A stretch of 64,000 bases of DNA from Emmonsiellopsis sp. PD_33 (lineage: Eukaryota; Ascomycota; Eurotiomycetes; Onygenales; Ajellomycetaceae): contig JANTQF010000051.1 in NCBI GenBank assembly GCA_032988165.1, positions 62,001 through 126,000 of the forward strand, in the 5' to 3' direction. The notes under the pieces are model-generated. The model worked only from the letters and a program-made list of their open reading frames with translations, was not told the origin of the DNA and did not search any database. Position numbers and translations under genes: made by a program. Shown piece by piece: positions 10,400 to 24,720 of the stretch. Each line of letters starts with the position of its first letter. Position 1 is the stretch's first letter.

Positions 10400-11926
10400 C
10401 AGTAGTTAAATCTAGAAATAAGAACTAGTAATAGAGGAGATCCTATCAGTCTTAATATTAAAATAAATATGTTTCTTATGAGCTCAGTAATAATGTATGT
10501 GAAGGAAAGAAGTTCTGAGTCAAGATTTCTTTGAGGTCTTATATAGAGATTAATACTGAGTAGGTGGGTATATAACTATTATTAATATAATTAAATTAGT
10601 ATAGAAATAAACAACATCAAGCACTGAACACATATCTATAAGGTGCAGGCTCATATAGTACTTTTAATGCCCTTAGACCTTAATTTATCATTATAATCTT
10701 ATGTATTCTATGAAGCCTGAATAGATTAGCTAACAGCAGCAATGTAATTATATTATAAATAAGAGAAAAGATTTATAGAACCATGAAAATTAGTACTTAA
10801 GAAAGATAATGAAAAGGTACTACCTTAAGTAGGAAGTAATACCTTATAGCTGCTTTTAAAGTAGCTATAAGATTAAATTTTGAAAGACTTAAGATAAATT
10901 ACTTTATCTTAATGCTAAGAGAATGAGAAAAAGTTAGAAGAAATAAGTAAGAAATAAGTATATACTTATTTTTACTGTAAGATAAATATACTTGAAGTAG
11001 GGCACTTTAAGATTAAGAGAATGATATAAATTCCTATGAGATAAGAATTTAATAGATATAGAAAAGAACTACAGAAAAAATCAGAGCCTAGATTGAGCTC
11101 AGAATGAAAAAATGCAGGCATATTATAAAAGTTAGTATTTATAACTGATAGATATATCATTAAAAGTCTGTAGAGGCATTCAAATAGTACTCAAAAGAAA
11201 TATATCTTATGAAATTTAGAGTATTTAATATTCTAAGAGTAAGAAGTATCTAAGATTACCTATAGTACATTCTGAGCAGGGCAGCACAGGCATGGGGTAG
11301 AGGGGTTAAACCTACATCTATAGGTAATGATTAGGAGAAAGGTTGGGTAAATTAGTGAGCATTAAGATAGTAGAGAGGAGATGAATGAAAATCTAGATAT
11401 AAATAATTAATTAGTTATTAATATTACATGTAATTATACTAGCTTATAAAACCTTTAGGTGCTTTAATACTCCATCTAGATGATCTAAATAGCTGAATAA
11501 GATAGAATCAATTAATAGATAATATCTAGATACTAAGTGATTAAGAGCTTCATTCTTAAGCTAAATATATACTAGGGATTTATTTAGATAGTTATTATAC
11601 ATCATCTTTCTGACATCATTGCTGATGTTGAATCATTAATGATAATCAGATAATATTATAAAGTAATAAAGAAAATAAGGGGTAATTCATAAAGAAAATA
11701 AGAAAGTTTGAAGTAGAAAGTAAGAGATTATAGCTAATAATATTTAGACTTGCCTAGTATTTATACATCCTCATGCTTAGAGATATTATAGAGCTAAATA
11801 TCATTCTTAGAATCATCCTCCTTCTTCTTTATTAAGTTCTTAGTTTCAGGTGTCTTCTACTTTATTAGCATCTCAGAGCTGTCCTTACACTTAACATCCT
11901 CTATATGATAATGACTGCAGATGTTA

Positions 11927-12040
11927 TCATACTCATGGGTGATTTTAAGAATAGAGTAATAGCTAGTAATTTAAGTGATATTATTATACTCATGGGTGAT
12001 TTTGAGGGTAAAGTAATAGCTAGTAGTTTAAGGGATTATA
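11927..12040. repeat. 57-bp tandem duplication
   Basis: CATGGGTGATTTT recurs at 11934 and 11991 within two adjacent similar units that continue through AGTAATAGCTAGTA and TTTAAG. Differences include transitions (AAGAATAGAG versus GAGGGTAAAG). Confidence 0.75.
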
Positions 12041-12389
12041 ATATCAGAATTATAGACTGATCAGCTACAAATTTCTAGATGATATTCTACAGTGCTGATT
12101 TATATATATAGCTGAGGCAGAAGAGCCTTTATAGCATCATTAAGAGTATGATATTTAATGTCATTTATTACTTTATTAATTGCAGCTTGACCAAATTTGA
12201 AGATTTAAGCTAAAATAGATATTATACTAGTAACTTATACTTCCTCAGCTATTACTATTACTATAGTAAGTTGTTGTTGAGCTTGATAGTAGGAGCTCTC
12301 TCATACTTTAAGTCCAGTTGAGTGGGAAAATATAATAGTAACTAAAATAAATAGATTAGAATATAACTGAAAGCAGGCTGAAGGTTTTT

Positions 12390-12550
12390 TGTTATGTGTG
12401 CATGCTCCATGCTATGAAATATCCATAGTGCTTAGTCACCTACATAGCTTAGTCAGGCCCTGTGGTATAAATAGCCATGGATAGCCTAGGAACATAGTGA
12501 ATATAACCTTATTCTATGCAATGTTTTGATCTCAAGTTATCTCAATCACA
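12390..12550 (+). repeat. 5' LTR of element A (161 bp)
   Basis: Starts TGTTATGTGTGCATGC, ends CAATCACA, and has the same length as both LTRs of copy B. A GTATAAATA stretch near the middle may be the promoter TATA box. Followed directly by the putative primer-binding site at 12553-12564. Confidence 0.92.
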
Positions 12551-13785
12551 ATTAATAGCATGTCTTTACAAAAGATGTAAGGTTCTCTGTGGGTTCTCTG
12601 ATTTTCACAATAAGTTATTATTATATCTCCCTACTCTCATTACTTTTACTTTTTCTTTAATGAGTCCCTATCTCTTCTCTATCTCTTCTACTTATCTTGT
12701 CTGCTTCACAGACTATTCTTCTTTAAAAGTCATATCTACCTAGGTCTTATCCTCCTTATAGACAGCTCTCTATATCTAGTACCTGAATAGCTTCATCCTC
12801 ATTATGGATAATTCTAATTTGAATTGTATTCTTATCTTTCTTTATATGTACTACTTTGCTTAATCTTCTGATAAATCTATGGATGTCTGTTTCAGATTGC
12901 TGAATCTAGTGAGAAAATCCCAAGCTACTCATGGAACTTTCATAGGAATTACCCTACTATATCTATTCTAGTTGCTTACTTTCATTCACTATGTTACCCC
13001 TGATTCTGAGCTGCTATTACAGAAATTTGTTGTGTTGTATTCAAACTACTATTTGCCTGTGAATTAACTGCTTGAAGCTTCTATACAAATTCCTCATACA
13101 TTTCTCAGAAATTACCTACTTTTTTACCCCCTCAAAAAGTGCTTTCTCTCTTTCTAGTTTTTGAGTTTTTCTGAGATTTTCTATAGTTCTTTCTCTAAAA
13201 GAGTATAGTGCATATACATCTATCATATCAGTACATATCTTCTAGCTACTCTTATCTCTAAAATAGCATAGTATCTTTCTTACTTTCTGCACTTTTCTGT
13301 AAACTCTTCCCCTTAAAAGATCTATCCCATCTGATGATAGTCATTAATGTCAGCAGCTCTCATATCTAAAGAACTATAGAATGATCTTTCACATTCAGAT
13401 AGTAGAACTTACTCATTAGATTATTGAGTATTTCAACTCTAACTTTTCTTATCATAACTCTTTGCAGAACACTATGATCATAAAGGTAATGTTTATAACT
13501 AAGTAAACTATCTATTTAAATCCTCTATCTAAGTTCAGGCAGGCATCTATAGAATCATAAGGGTGTACATACTCACAAGCTAATTCACATAGAAGTTCTA
13601 AGGATGCTCAGGTGGTCTCACTGATATCATCAGACTAACCCATTGATTACTCATTACTTAATTAAGTGGTTCTCAAATTTTATAACTGCACAGACTGTTT
13701 CAAGCAGAGCTGCATGTTCACCCACTGAGAAGAAGCATTCTTTAAGACTTTATTAATAAGATAGATATATCTCCCACTAAATCTA

Positions 13786-16700
13786 AAATTATATTTAGAG
13801 AGTAACACCTCACTCCATTTAGCTTAGTCATTCTTGCAAATTAATCTGATATCAAGCAGCACATTATTTTACAGAGTATCAGAGCTAACATTCATGAAGT
13901 CTTCAGAAACCTTAAATATAACTCTAATTAATGAAGAGTAATCCTTGCAGCTACTATTCATTAGACAGCTAGATAATATATTAAATATGAATAGCATCTC
14001 AGTCACTATAGGTACTGATAAATCTACTGATAATACAGATTTCATTCTATATCAGATGTAAACCCTATGAGAACTACTCTTTCATATCAGAGCTATAGTT
14101 ACTCTGCTGGTATCAGCCCAGCTACCAGTGCAGCCTTCACCTGCACTATTAACCTTAATTACTCTATGAAAACCTCAGGACATCAGTTTTTTCTACCCTG
14201 ATGCATCAATATTATGGGGCCATGATGATGTTATTAATAAGAAGGGCAAGATCTATTACTAGAATATCCATGTATTTACCAACTGGCTTAAGATTGCTGC
14301 TCTAACCAGAGATGCAGTAAGGATTCAACAGAACTTGAATTCATACCTTAAGGAAGAGGTAGAATTCTAATGGAATCAGGAACTTAATAATATCACTCAC
14401 ACAGGTCTTATTACTACTAATAATAAGGTAGAAGAGTGGATTAAGATCCTCCAACAGTGATTCCACATTAAGGGTAGTCAAGCACTATAGAAGCTTAATA
14501 AGATAAAATACTTACTTCAGAATCTTCATAATAGGTACAGTTTAACCTTCTATATCCTAGATGTGTCCTCAGCTGCCAAACACTGTAGTCAAGGAGATAC
14601 CAAGTATGTCTAAGTTCTATATGTGTGGAATAACCTAGATGTTGCCCTGCAAGTAATCATTGATAAGCTAAAAGAGAACATAACTATCAAAGAATTTATA
14701 GAGATTATTCACTGTAAGCAGATCAACTGAACAGATCAATTTACAAGTAATGATTAATATATGAATAGTATGTATAATTAGTATAAATTCTATTATGATA
14801 ACTTTACCTCTCAGAGTAATTACTATAAGTATAGTAGAGGATTATACCCCCATTAGTTTGAACAGCCTGCTTACTAATATCAGCTCAGGTATCAGGCACA
14901 GAATTATACTAATAGATAGTACTATAACTACAGTGAGAATAACAATCAATATAGTGGCAACAACAACTAATATGATAGCTACTATAATTAGTATAATGAA
15001 AATTATCAAGGTAAAGCCCAGTAAGATTATTCTGAACTGTTAGCTCTAAAGCAACAGCTCTAGCTACCAGCATCTAAGAGTATCTCTAATGCTAACCTGC
15101 CTGGTAGGCAACTATAGAACCAGTAGTCATGCAAACAAGTAGCATTCCACACTGACCCCAAGAAATCAGAGGAGTTTATAGAAGATTCATATGATTAGGA
15201 GGTGAAGTTCAATCCTTACTATAATGATGTAGAAATGCCTATGGATGATCCACAGGAGCAGCTATATAATAATAGTGTGTATAATTTAGAGGTAGATACA
15301 TTTCATGCAGACCTCACAACAGCCATTTATTATAGATATAGTAAAGTATTTGATTCACACAATAATCTATATAAGTACCTGAAGACTTGCACAGTAACTT
15401 CACAGGCCTTCCATACAAACTCTGACTTTACATTATAAATGATAGTATCTTAATGATCAGCTGATCTGAATACATTATATGGATATACATTTTACAACTA
15501 GAAGTATACTATCATCATGGCATTCTATCAAGATACCTTCAAGCCATTACTAATATGTATAGACTCAGGCTGCATGATGACTCTCATAAGTAAGAAATTT
15601 CTAGAACAGCAGTATAATAAGATATCATATCTATTATGCCTCTGAATATCAGTTAGAGGCATTAGAGATTTCATGAAGTCCTCAGAGATGATTATACTTT
15701 TACTCACACTGCTAGTAATCCTGCCAGATAAGAAATGTATATCAGTACTTACTTAAATCTCAGTAGAGATATATATCATTAATGACCTCTATATCAACCT
15801 GCTGCTTAGTATAAATAACATGGCACTAAAGGGTATCATCATAAATCTAGATAAAAGAATGCTGTAAATAAAGTTATATGAGGATGTAGAAGTTAAGATT
15901 TCAGTGATATTAAGAAAAGATCATCAAGCTACCAGGTTAGTATATTCAGATGTTAAAGTTATCATTTTACTCAGATTAGAGGTGAAAATTCCCCTTAGAT
16001 GCTGCCTTGGCAAAGAGAAATATCTACTTATAAATAGGGACTATATCTTCAACTCTGCCATATCATTACTCTAGATATATGTGCAAATTATGGACTATAA
16101 TCTCCCATTCACCCATGTCATTAATAATATAAATAGGTAGGTTATAATCCCACAGAGATCCTGCATCAGCACTCTGAGAGAATATGATACTACTAGTGTA
16201 TACTTAGTCAACCTTATAATAGAATTATTAGCTCTTAGTCTACCTAAGAAACAGCCCCAGTATGAGCTGAATGACAATCTAGATATATTAGGATCACTGG
16301 AGGAATCTCCACATACCATCAATATTAACTTTATTAGAGTAGAAGTAAAACTACCTAATAGTATAACAATCTATAGTGATGAGGAGACTACAAAATACTT
16401 CACACAGATTTGCAATGAATTTCCTGAAATCTGAGAAGATTATAGTAATGCTATGAACCTGCTAGAGGATGAGTAGATGTAAATTCCCCTCTTACTACTG
16501 AAAAATCATAAGCTTCAAATTCAAGTAAAGATATATTCTCTAGGCCAGAAAGACTGTGAGGTCATAGATGAACTCTTTAACAAATTATATACTTAAGAGC
16601 ACATGAAATGGGTAATAGATCACATCCCCTCTAAATATCCAGTATTTGTAGTTTGAAAGGAAGTATATGGTGTATGGAAAGACTACTCTATCATTAATAT

Positions 16701-19620
16701 TAGAGAATTGAATAAAATAGTTAAGTCTAATATATACTTAATAACACAGCAGGTAGAGGTCATTAACTCCATAAAAGAATACTACTATATTATTATCCTT
16801 AACTGTATGAGCTTCTTCTATTAATGGAGAGTCTGCTGTGATCACTAATAACACTTATTAGTTATATTGCACTGTAGACAAGAGATCCCTTCAGTAATAA
16901 TAATAGAATATATAAACTCTCCAGTGTATATATAGTATAAGATTAACCTCTTTCTAAAGAAGTTTAAGAAGTTTATCTGCTATTATATTGATAACTTAGT
17001 TGCTGCAAGTATTATCATGGAAAAATATGGCAAACATCTGAGAAAGATCTTCACTCTATTTCATGACAAGAATATAATTATTAACTTAAAGAAGGTATTT
17101 ATTAGTTTCCCTTCAGTTAGATTGCTAGAGCATAAGGTCTCATCTCTAAGCCTCACACTAATGGAAGATCAGATTGCTGTACTAGTAAGAATTACATTTT
17201 CAAGAAACCTAAAGGACCTAAAGACTTATCTTGGTATAATAAGATGGCTGTGAAACTACATGCCCTTTTATACCTATTATGTAGAGTCCTTACAGGCACA
17301 TAAGATAATACTCCTCAAGGATGTACCAGTGAAAAAGAGATTATGAACTTAATTCTCTGCCTGAACATCTCTTGGAAAGCCCACAGAAAAAGAAGAGAAG
17401 GTATTTAATGACATATAAGTAGTATTTACTAAAGGTTTGTTTCTGATATATTATGATAGTATGTGATACCTCTTCTTTGATGTTGATGCTTCTAAATAGA
17501 GAGGCTTTAAGGTGATAATATTCTATGTAAAACTGAAATGAGTGTTACTCAAAAAGATATAGTATGAAAAAATCCCAGACTTTGAGACTCTACCTCTATT
17601 AATCATGATAGAGCTCATTATGTTCCTCTCCAAGATTCTCATATCAGTAGAAACCAGATACTAGCCAACTAAACTGGAGGTTATATGTCTGATCTGGGCA
17701 CTCAAGAAAGTATAACATATAGTTGAGGCTATAAAACTTCCAGTGATTATATATACTAATTATTTGACCACACTACAAATCACCAGATAGATATCACTAA
17801 CTACCTCTTTCATAGATAAGCTTAACTTAAGGCTCATCCAAGCTACCTAATATATACAGTAATTTAACCTATAGATATTTTATAAACCTAGCTGCACACA
17901 TATTATCCCAGATGCTCTATCTTGATTGCAGTCAGACACACCTATAGATCAGGATGAGCTCCTAAAAGATCTAGCCACTGAGGTCATAGATGTATTACTA
18001 GTAAATTACATAGTCATAATAGTTATAATGTTCCTATAATTCTAATAAAGACTTCTAAATGCCTACCAGCAAGATTTGAGGCTGGCCACAATCTTGAACA
18101 TCATAAAGGTAAATAATGCACTGCTAGTAGAGAACTGAACCAAGTTACTATACTATATCAATTCTGATGATAACTTGCTATATTATAATTATAAGGATAC
18201 CATACAGCTCTATATTCCCTGGCCTCTTATTAGTGATGTCATCAAGATTGCACACTCAGATATACACCTTAAACTATAATAAATTATAGAGAAGCTGAAC
18301 AGCCTGTCAATCTACAAGAAAACTTACCTTATTAAGGAATATATTTATTACTGTCTCAGCTGCCTACAGAATGCTACTTAACATCACAAGCTATATAGTA
18401 CACTACAGCTAATCATCATGGAACTATCTCTATTTCATATGATTATAATTAACATTATCCTTGATCTTCTTAAGGGATGATTTGATGCTAGCATAATCAT
18501 TACTTGCAAGACAAGTAAGAGGACAGCCTTCATCTCAGGATGCCAGAATTAAGATGTAAAATTCTGAGCCAAGCCATTTATCAAGCAATTAATGATAGGT
18601 GACTGAGGCACACCATCTTATATCATCTCAAATAGAAATAAGAAGTTTCTCAGTGATTTCTAGGCAACAATCTTTAAGTCTCTAGGGGTAGATCTCCTCT
18701 ACATCACAGCTTATCACCCCCAAGCAGATGGTTAATCAGAGATTACAAACTAAATGTATGAGATTACCCTCTAACATACAATTATAACCCTAAAAGATTC
18801 ATAGTAATGGGAGGACTCAGCCCTCTTACTTCAAGTACTCTTCAACAGTGCCATGATGTTAGTGATAGGGATATCCCCCTACTAATATATATATAGCTAG
18901 AAGCTTAAAATGCTACTCCAGCTAGCACAGGCATTTTAAAATTAAAGTCCCCAGGATTTCTTCAGCTATCTTGATATGAATGAGGCACTCCATACAGCAG
19001 CAGTGTTTATAAAGAAATACTACAATAAGAAGCATACTTTAAGGTTCTTTACCACAAATAATAAGGTACTCCTCTGAATTGGCAAAGAATATAATACATC
19101 ACTACTCCAAACTTATAGCAAGTTCACCCCTTAGTATACAGACTCCTTCATAATCTACTATCAAGTTAATAGCCTCATTTACCTTCTAGATCTCTCAGTA
19201 TACTTCTGCATACACCCTGTGATTTTCATTGCTCATCTGGAACCTACCCTATAAAAGGAAGACCCCTTTAGGTGTACTCTACTGGCATCAGGCCCTGTTA
19301 TGATGGAAGGAGATTCAGATGAATGAAAATCATATAAGATAGAAAAAATAATGATAAAATAGATAAAAACTCTTAAATGTGATAATAAGGTCAAATATCT
19401 CATAAGATGAAAGGGCTATAGCTCAGAAGAAAATAAATGGTACCTAGAGCACACCCTTTAAGAGGTGAAGAAGCTTATATAATAATATGAGTACAATCAG
19501 AAAGAATCTATGTTACTGATAAGATCATGATGAGGCTACCCTGCAAAAGCAATAGTCTAGCCTTTCAAAAAACCCAAAAGAACCCTAAAAGTGCTTTGAT
19601 GTTTACAGAATATAAATTAA
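13786..19620 (+). pseudogene. gag-pol of element A (single frame, many stops)
   Basis: All landmarks fall in one frame: Gag block (FFYPDASILWGHDDV near 14190), a Tyr/Asn/Gln-rich stretch near 14750-15010, an incomplete zinc-finger-like segment near 15330-15395, protease (CIDSGCMMTLIS, DSG at 15562-15570), reverse transcriptase (YIDN at 16984-16995 where YIDD is expected), RNase H, integrase (SNRNKKFLSDF and YHPQADG) and a chromodomain near 19318-19460 with YKIEKI and KGYSSEE. Stops occur every few dozen codons but I see no frameshift. Most TAA/TAG are explained by CAA/CAG or TGG, and TGA by CGA or TGG, through transitions. The start is the upstream limit of clear frame, not a start codon. Gag and Pol seem to be one fused polyprotein, as in Tf1-like elements. 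Confidence 0.85.
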
Positions 19621-20192
19621 AAAGAAAATATGTAATTACTAGCTATAGAGATTCCATATCCTCACATGATATTAATATCTTTATTACCTAATTAAGTCCT
19701 TTATTTTATGAAATCTCCATTACCCTATTATTATATCAGCTTGTATAGATAGTACCTCCATGTACCCATACATTTACATTCATAATAGTATTATCCTACC
19801 AGTCTACCCAAACTCTGATATGTATTTCCCCATTATTATTCTACACCCTACTATTTGCTGACATGTTTGCTGCATACTCCCATCATTTTGATTGTATTTA
19901 CTGCATGTAATGATCTCACTGAGGAATTTACTAAAAGCTATGGACTTTCCATGATAAATACTATCTCTATAATGAGACATGAAATAAACATTCACTGAAT
20001 ATAGGGACTTTTCATGGCATTGAGGGACTCAGTCTTTAAAATCTGCAGACATTTATAATTATTACCATGATAAGTTTACTAACAACACTTCACTAATCCC
20101 ATATATATATAATCTATCTAAAATCACCCCTTCTTACTCCTACTCACTCATACTTGCACATCTACCTCCATGCTATAAGATGTGAAGTCACC

Positions 20193-21434
20193 ATGGTATC
20201 CTACAGTAATAAAGATGACAATAAAGATGAAGCTAAGAAGGTTAAAGATAAAAATATCTCTACATCTAAAATCACAAAGTAACATGGACCTACTGGTATG
20301 CCCCTTATACTAGCAAAAACTCTCAGAAAGAGACACTAAATATTCCAGGTAACTACTAACTTTCTAGTCAGCACAATGAATCTTATAGACCTCAACATTA
20401 GCAATAGCTCTCCTACAGGTAGAGCTGATGACATAAAGGGGAAATAAAGAATAATAAATGAGGAGGCAGATGAGGAGCAAGTAAAATAGACATTTAAGAC
20501 TTTAAGTTACCTAGACTGAGAAATAGATATACTCATTATAGATATGAAATATCATGAATTCTCCATTACAGTTATCAATATAATATCAGTCCTGGCTCTG
20601 CAAATCATCATTGCTGGCCTGGAAGACTAGAGACACAATTAAATACTCCATGATAATAGACTAGTTCCCCAATTAAAAGATTATAAAGTAAGATAGACTG
20701 AGAAAGAAAATGTGACTCCAGCACCCTTCATTACTGGGAATTCCTTATAATTTTCAATTCTAAAGATACATGTGGACTCAGGAAAGAGCTGAAACTTTCA
20801 AGGCTCTAAGCTGAAAGAACCCCTGCTGAAGCCTTGAGTAGAACACCTGAAGATCAAAATTGAAATGATGATTAATGAGATTAAAGGCAAATAAAATAAG
20901 AATAATAAGATTAGTGACATGAAAATAATCAATAATATAAATGAATCTATCTTCCTCCAAAATACCTCCTGCAATCTGGGTTATAAAGTGTGTGATTTCC
21001 TTGGAAAATACCTTAGTAAGAGTAAGATCAGATATGATAATGCATACACAATCAGGAAAGTATATCAGCAAGCTGCACTGAACATTCAAAGTAGATACAA
21101 AATAGATAAGTATATTATAGATGAGGAGTAATATATATGCCTATGAGATTGAAGAGCTACAGTGCAAAACTGGGAAATTGATGTTCTACTGAATGAATGG
21201 GAATGCCAGAACACTATGATCTTCCTACCAGGCACAACTAAGCAAGATGTTATAAATACTGTAAATAACCTCTGCTGTCAGAACCATCAGAAGCAAATTA
21301 AGCAAATTTAATCCTTCCACATTAGACACCCTTCTGTGATGTACATCCTGGCTTAGAGACTTAACTATACAGAGGCTGAGGTCCTTAAATGCCTATAAAA
21401 TGATGATCAGGTTATGACTGATGGACCAGCAGAC
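20193..21434 (+). pseudogene. Truncated accessory ORF of element A, downstream of pol
   Basis: Begins at an ATG about 570 bp after the end of pol and follows the same frame as the accessory ORF of copy B; the segment at 20919-21131 matches the B segment at 35807-36019 at the same distance (726 bp) from the ATG. The N-terminus is Lys/Asp-rich (SNKDDNKDEAKKVKDK). A block with SIFLQNT and a later IFLP follow. It is cut by the deletion that joins it to the LTR remnant, losing more than half of the protein. No known domain recognised. Confidence 0.7.
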
Positions 21435-21542
21435 CATAGCTTAGTCAGGCCCTGTGGTATAAATAGCCACAGATAGCCCAGGAATGTAGCAAATACAACC
21501 TTATTCTATGTAATATTTTAATCTCAAGTTATCCCAATTACA
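21435..21542 (+). repeat. Truncated 3' LTR of element A (right 108 bp)
   Basis: Matches the last 108 bp of the family LTR, from CATAGCTTAGTCAGG to CCAATTACA. The first 53 bp are absent because of the deletion at this junction. Confidence 0.88.
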
Positions 21543-23639
21543 GTTTTTAGAATTCTGCAAGAAGCTAGAAAAGAAAATAGCTAAGGTTAAAAGAGGGTTA
21601 AGGCTAGAAAGTATACCTAGGTAGAGGTTTAATTGATCTAGTATACTATATGAGCTAAAGCTTGGAGGATTCAATGAGGATAATAATATAATACTAGAGT
21701 AGTTAAGACTGTATGTTAAGGGATAGAGGTTGAAGAATGAAAGATAAAGAAAGGAAAAAAATATTTAAAAGCTCTAAGCCTTTTTATATTATTATCTTTA
21801 TAAGATAATATATTATAAGTAAATAAAAGAAGAGGCCCAGAGCAGAGTAGTTCTAAAACCTGACCTCTTTAGATTTTACCACTTTGAAAAACTGGTATTC
21901 TATGATTAAGAATCATCAAAGATAGTAAAAATAGTAAAAATCATCTATTTATATAGAGAAAAATCATTCTGATGATCAGAGACTATATAATTTCCAGTAT
22001 TAAGAAATGGCCCCAGGGGATATTTTATATAATAGGAAAAGCCCTCCTACAAAAACATCATAATACCTGCTTGCAGAGGTTCATGGAACATAGCTTTAAT
22101 AACTATTAAATATATGATATTAGAGTTAATATTCTTTGAGAATATTCTATTATTTACTTTAACCCATTACTTGATTTTATCTACTATTAAGCTAAAGTCA
22201 CTAGTAAGATTAGTATTAATCTCTACTCTCAGCTACATCATCCTTCTAATTATATTTATAACTGATGATGCCATCAACTCTAGTACTACTAGAATCATCA
22301 GAGATGCCAAGACAACATTAAGAATCCTAGATGTTCTAATGAAACCTAATCACATTATGAATACTAAAGAATACTAAAGAATATTCTATTACTCATGAAG
22401 AGGAGGAAGAGTTCTTCTCTATTAATCTCTAAGTTTATAAACTCTCCTGTTAAATTTGTATAACTTATCACACAGGATAAACTGGATATTAGCAAATAGA
22501 AATTATAGTTTCCTTCACCACACTCTATGATTTTGTGGAAGGTTTTACCCTTAATTGTGGATGCCAGTTAAGAGGCTGATATAAAATTAGAATGCAAGAG
22601 ATGTAGTCTTAATGAAAATCTCTCTTTAAGAGAGCTACATCTCATAAACTACCTATAGAGGCTAAATATAATAAAGTGTGATAAAGTAGCATAGGCCTTC
22701 TGTATCAGTAAAAATGTGATGATCTGGGTTAAAGTCAGTAAGAAGTAAATATAAGATAGAGATAATCTCTTCAATCTTGACAGCTAGCTATTTACTATTA
22801 AAAGAGATTATTAGAGCTTATTTCTTTATTATTACCCTCTACTTCTATCTGTAAAGAGCTTGAGATTCTTTTTGCTTTTTAGCTTCTAAGTGATAGTACT
22901 GAATTCAGAGGTGTACTCTTATAAGAATATAGATACTCTAACACATTATATTGATGAACTGAAAGTAAAAATGCAGCTCTCTAACCTCTATTCTAATAAT
23001 TAGCAGCTAGTTTACTCTTAGATTTCATTTGTCATGTGGAAATGTGACTTCTTTAGTACCTCTAGAAAGTTGAGAATGATCTGCTTTAGCTCTCTATAGA
23101 CTTTAATACATTAATAAGTGGAAAATATCTAAGTATAGCTCTTATAGCTGGAGTATGCTCATATTTGCAGCATTTACTATGAAATTAGTAATAAGATAGA
23201 CATTAGAAGTATAACCTACATATAAACTAAAATAATCAGCTCTGATTTAGATAAAGGCCTGAGATTAAGGTTCATATTGATGTTCATAAAGATATTCATT
23301 GTGTTTAGATTAATGTTAGGTAGTAGTTGAAGTAATATAAATACTAGATGAGAAGATAGTAAGATTCAAGTAAAAGGTAGGAAAAGAGAGTAACTGAATT
23401 GAGGAATTTATATGCATAAAAGGCAGCAGCAGAGAAAGAAAAATAGCAGAAATATTATCATATATTTTCACCTATAAATATTAGAGATGATGATAGGCAA
23501 CTTTCATATTAATAAATGTAATGAGTATGGCACTATATGATAATATATCTCTTAGTTGGTATGTTACATTATTTCTATGAAAATAGAATTACTCAGAAGA
23601 TAAGTATTATCACCTGAGTAATAGCTTAGAGTACATTTT

Positions 23640-23880
23640 AGCCCTGATATAATTACTCATGAGTTTTTTATTAATACTTATTAGCTTATGATTTATAGAT
23701 CTACCTATCAAAATATTATCTAGATATAATAAGTTTATAACTTCCCTTAATGCAACCCCATTAGCCCTCTCCAATACTTTTTAAATATGCTCAAATATTC
23801 TAAGGTCACCTGTGCCAGGGGGACTACACTGAATGTCATGCCTAGATGATTGGAAGTATTAGTAGGAATAGATAATATAA
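23640..23880 (-). pseudogene. Gypsy-type reverse-transcriptase fragment E1
   Basis: On the minus strand the sequence reads VLERANGVALREVINLLYLD and then NILIG, the region around the catalytic YLDD motif, with the second Asp read as Asn. The CpG-free, stop-rich context matches the rest of the block. No LTR could be assigned. Confidence 0.6.
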
Positions 23881-24579
23881 CATCATTGATTGTTGCAAAT
23901 AAGTTTACCCACTATGAATATACACATTTCATTAACTTGAAGAAGATAGCATCAAGGGGAGAGTTTCATCAGATCTATTTTATGTATAGCTATATTAATA
24001 GAGGTTTGCTATGTGAGTGCAAATAATAAATAGATGGAAATGGGCAGTTAACTTACTCAGTAGTAATTATAATGATATGATCTTAGATCTGGAAAACACT
24101 ATAATCTGTGCAGTTCACTATCTTCCCTGTCAATGAATAGAATATTCAAATTTAATAAAGATATGAATTGTAGTGGAATTGCCAGCTTAGCTTGAAAGCT
24201 CTGCAGAAATAATTCATATTCTGATATATATAAATTAGTAAATTAAATGTCCTTTTTCCATTCATTCATCATTATTTGTAAAGCTGTTATTCATAAAGCT
24301 ATCATTATTAATTATGTAAGAGAAGAGAGTATTAATGAAGTAAATAATTTAAAGTCTCTTAACTTCTAATAGTTTTATCTTATTAGTATTTGTGATCAGA
24401 TCTGCTTCTGAATGATATACTCTTTATGACTAGAAGTTATAATTCACACTCTTATATATTTAAAGTAATAAAATAGATGTTCTTCTTTAAGTTATTCATT
24501 CTGAACCTTAAAGTGCCTAGATAGATCTATGAATAGTTAGAGTAATTATCTCTCATTCACATGCATTAGGCTCTGATTC

Positions 24580-24720
24580 ATCCTAGTAAGGCATTATAGA
24601 AAATTTATAACTTCCCTTGATGCTACTCTATCAGCCCTCTCCAATGATTTCTAAATATATTTAAATAACATCTAAGCTAGCATAGGGGGCACTGCATTTC
24701 TGATCTACTTGATGGTGTTA
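24580..24720 (-). pseudogene. Second copy of the same reverse-transcriptase segment, E2
   Basis: On the minus strand SLERADRVASREVINFL parallels the VLERANGVALREVINLL segment of E1 about 860 bp to the left, then diverges before the catalytic motif. Either a tandem duplication within one element or two related insertions side by side. Confidence 0.5.

Larger units (their letters stand above)
9660..12389. other. AT-rich stretch left of element A, no recognisable gene
   Basis: No coding frame or retroelement domain could be identified. It contains two short imperfect tandem duplications (listed separately). It may be older transposon sequence mutated past recognition. Confidence 0.5.
12390..21542 (+). 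mobile_element. Element A: Ty3/gypsy chromovirus, mutated, 3' part deleted
   Basis: Complete 5' LTR (12390-12550), one gag-pol frame ending in a chromodomain, the start of an accessory frame, then an abrupt join to the right part of the 3' LTR (21435-21542). Compared with copy B about 1.85 kb is missing at that join. A candidate 5-bp target duplication GTTTT is at 12384-12388 and 21543-21547, with one extra T before the LTR that could be slippage in the T run. Same family as B: the two align throughout with mainly transition differences. Inactive because of stop codons and a changed reverse-transcriptase site. Confidence 0.9.

Noticed and set aside
22114..22377. An 87-codon open frame in the AT-rich block as a real gene
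   Set aside because: CpG-free like its surroundings, no domain, and no initiation or splice context; probably a remnant.
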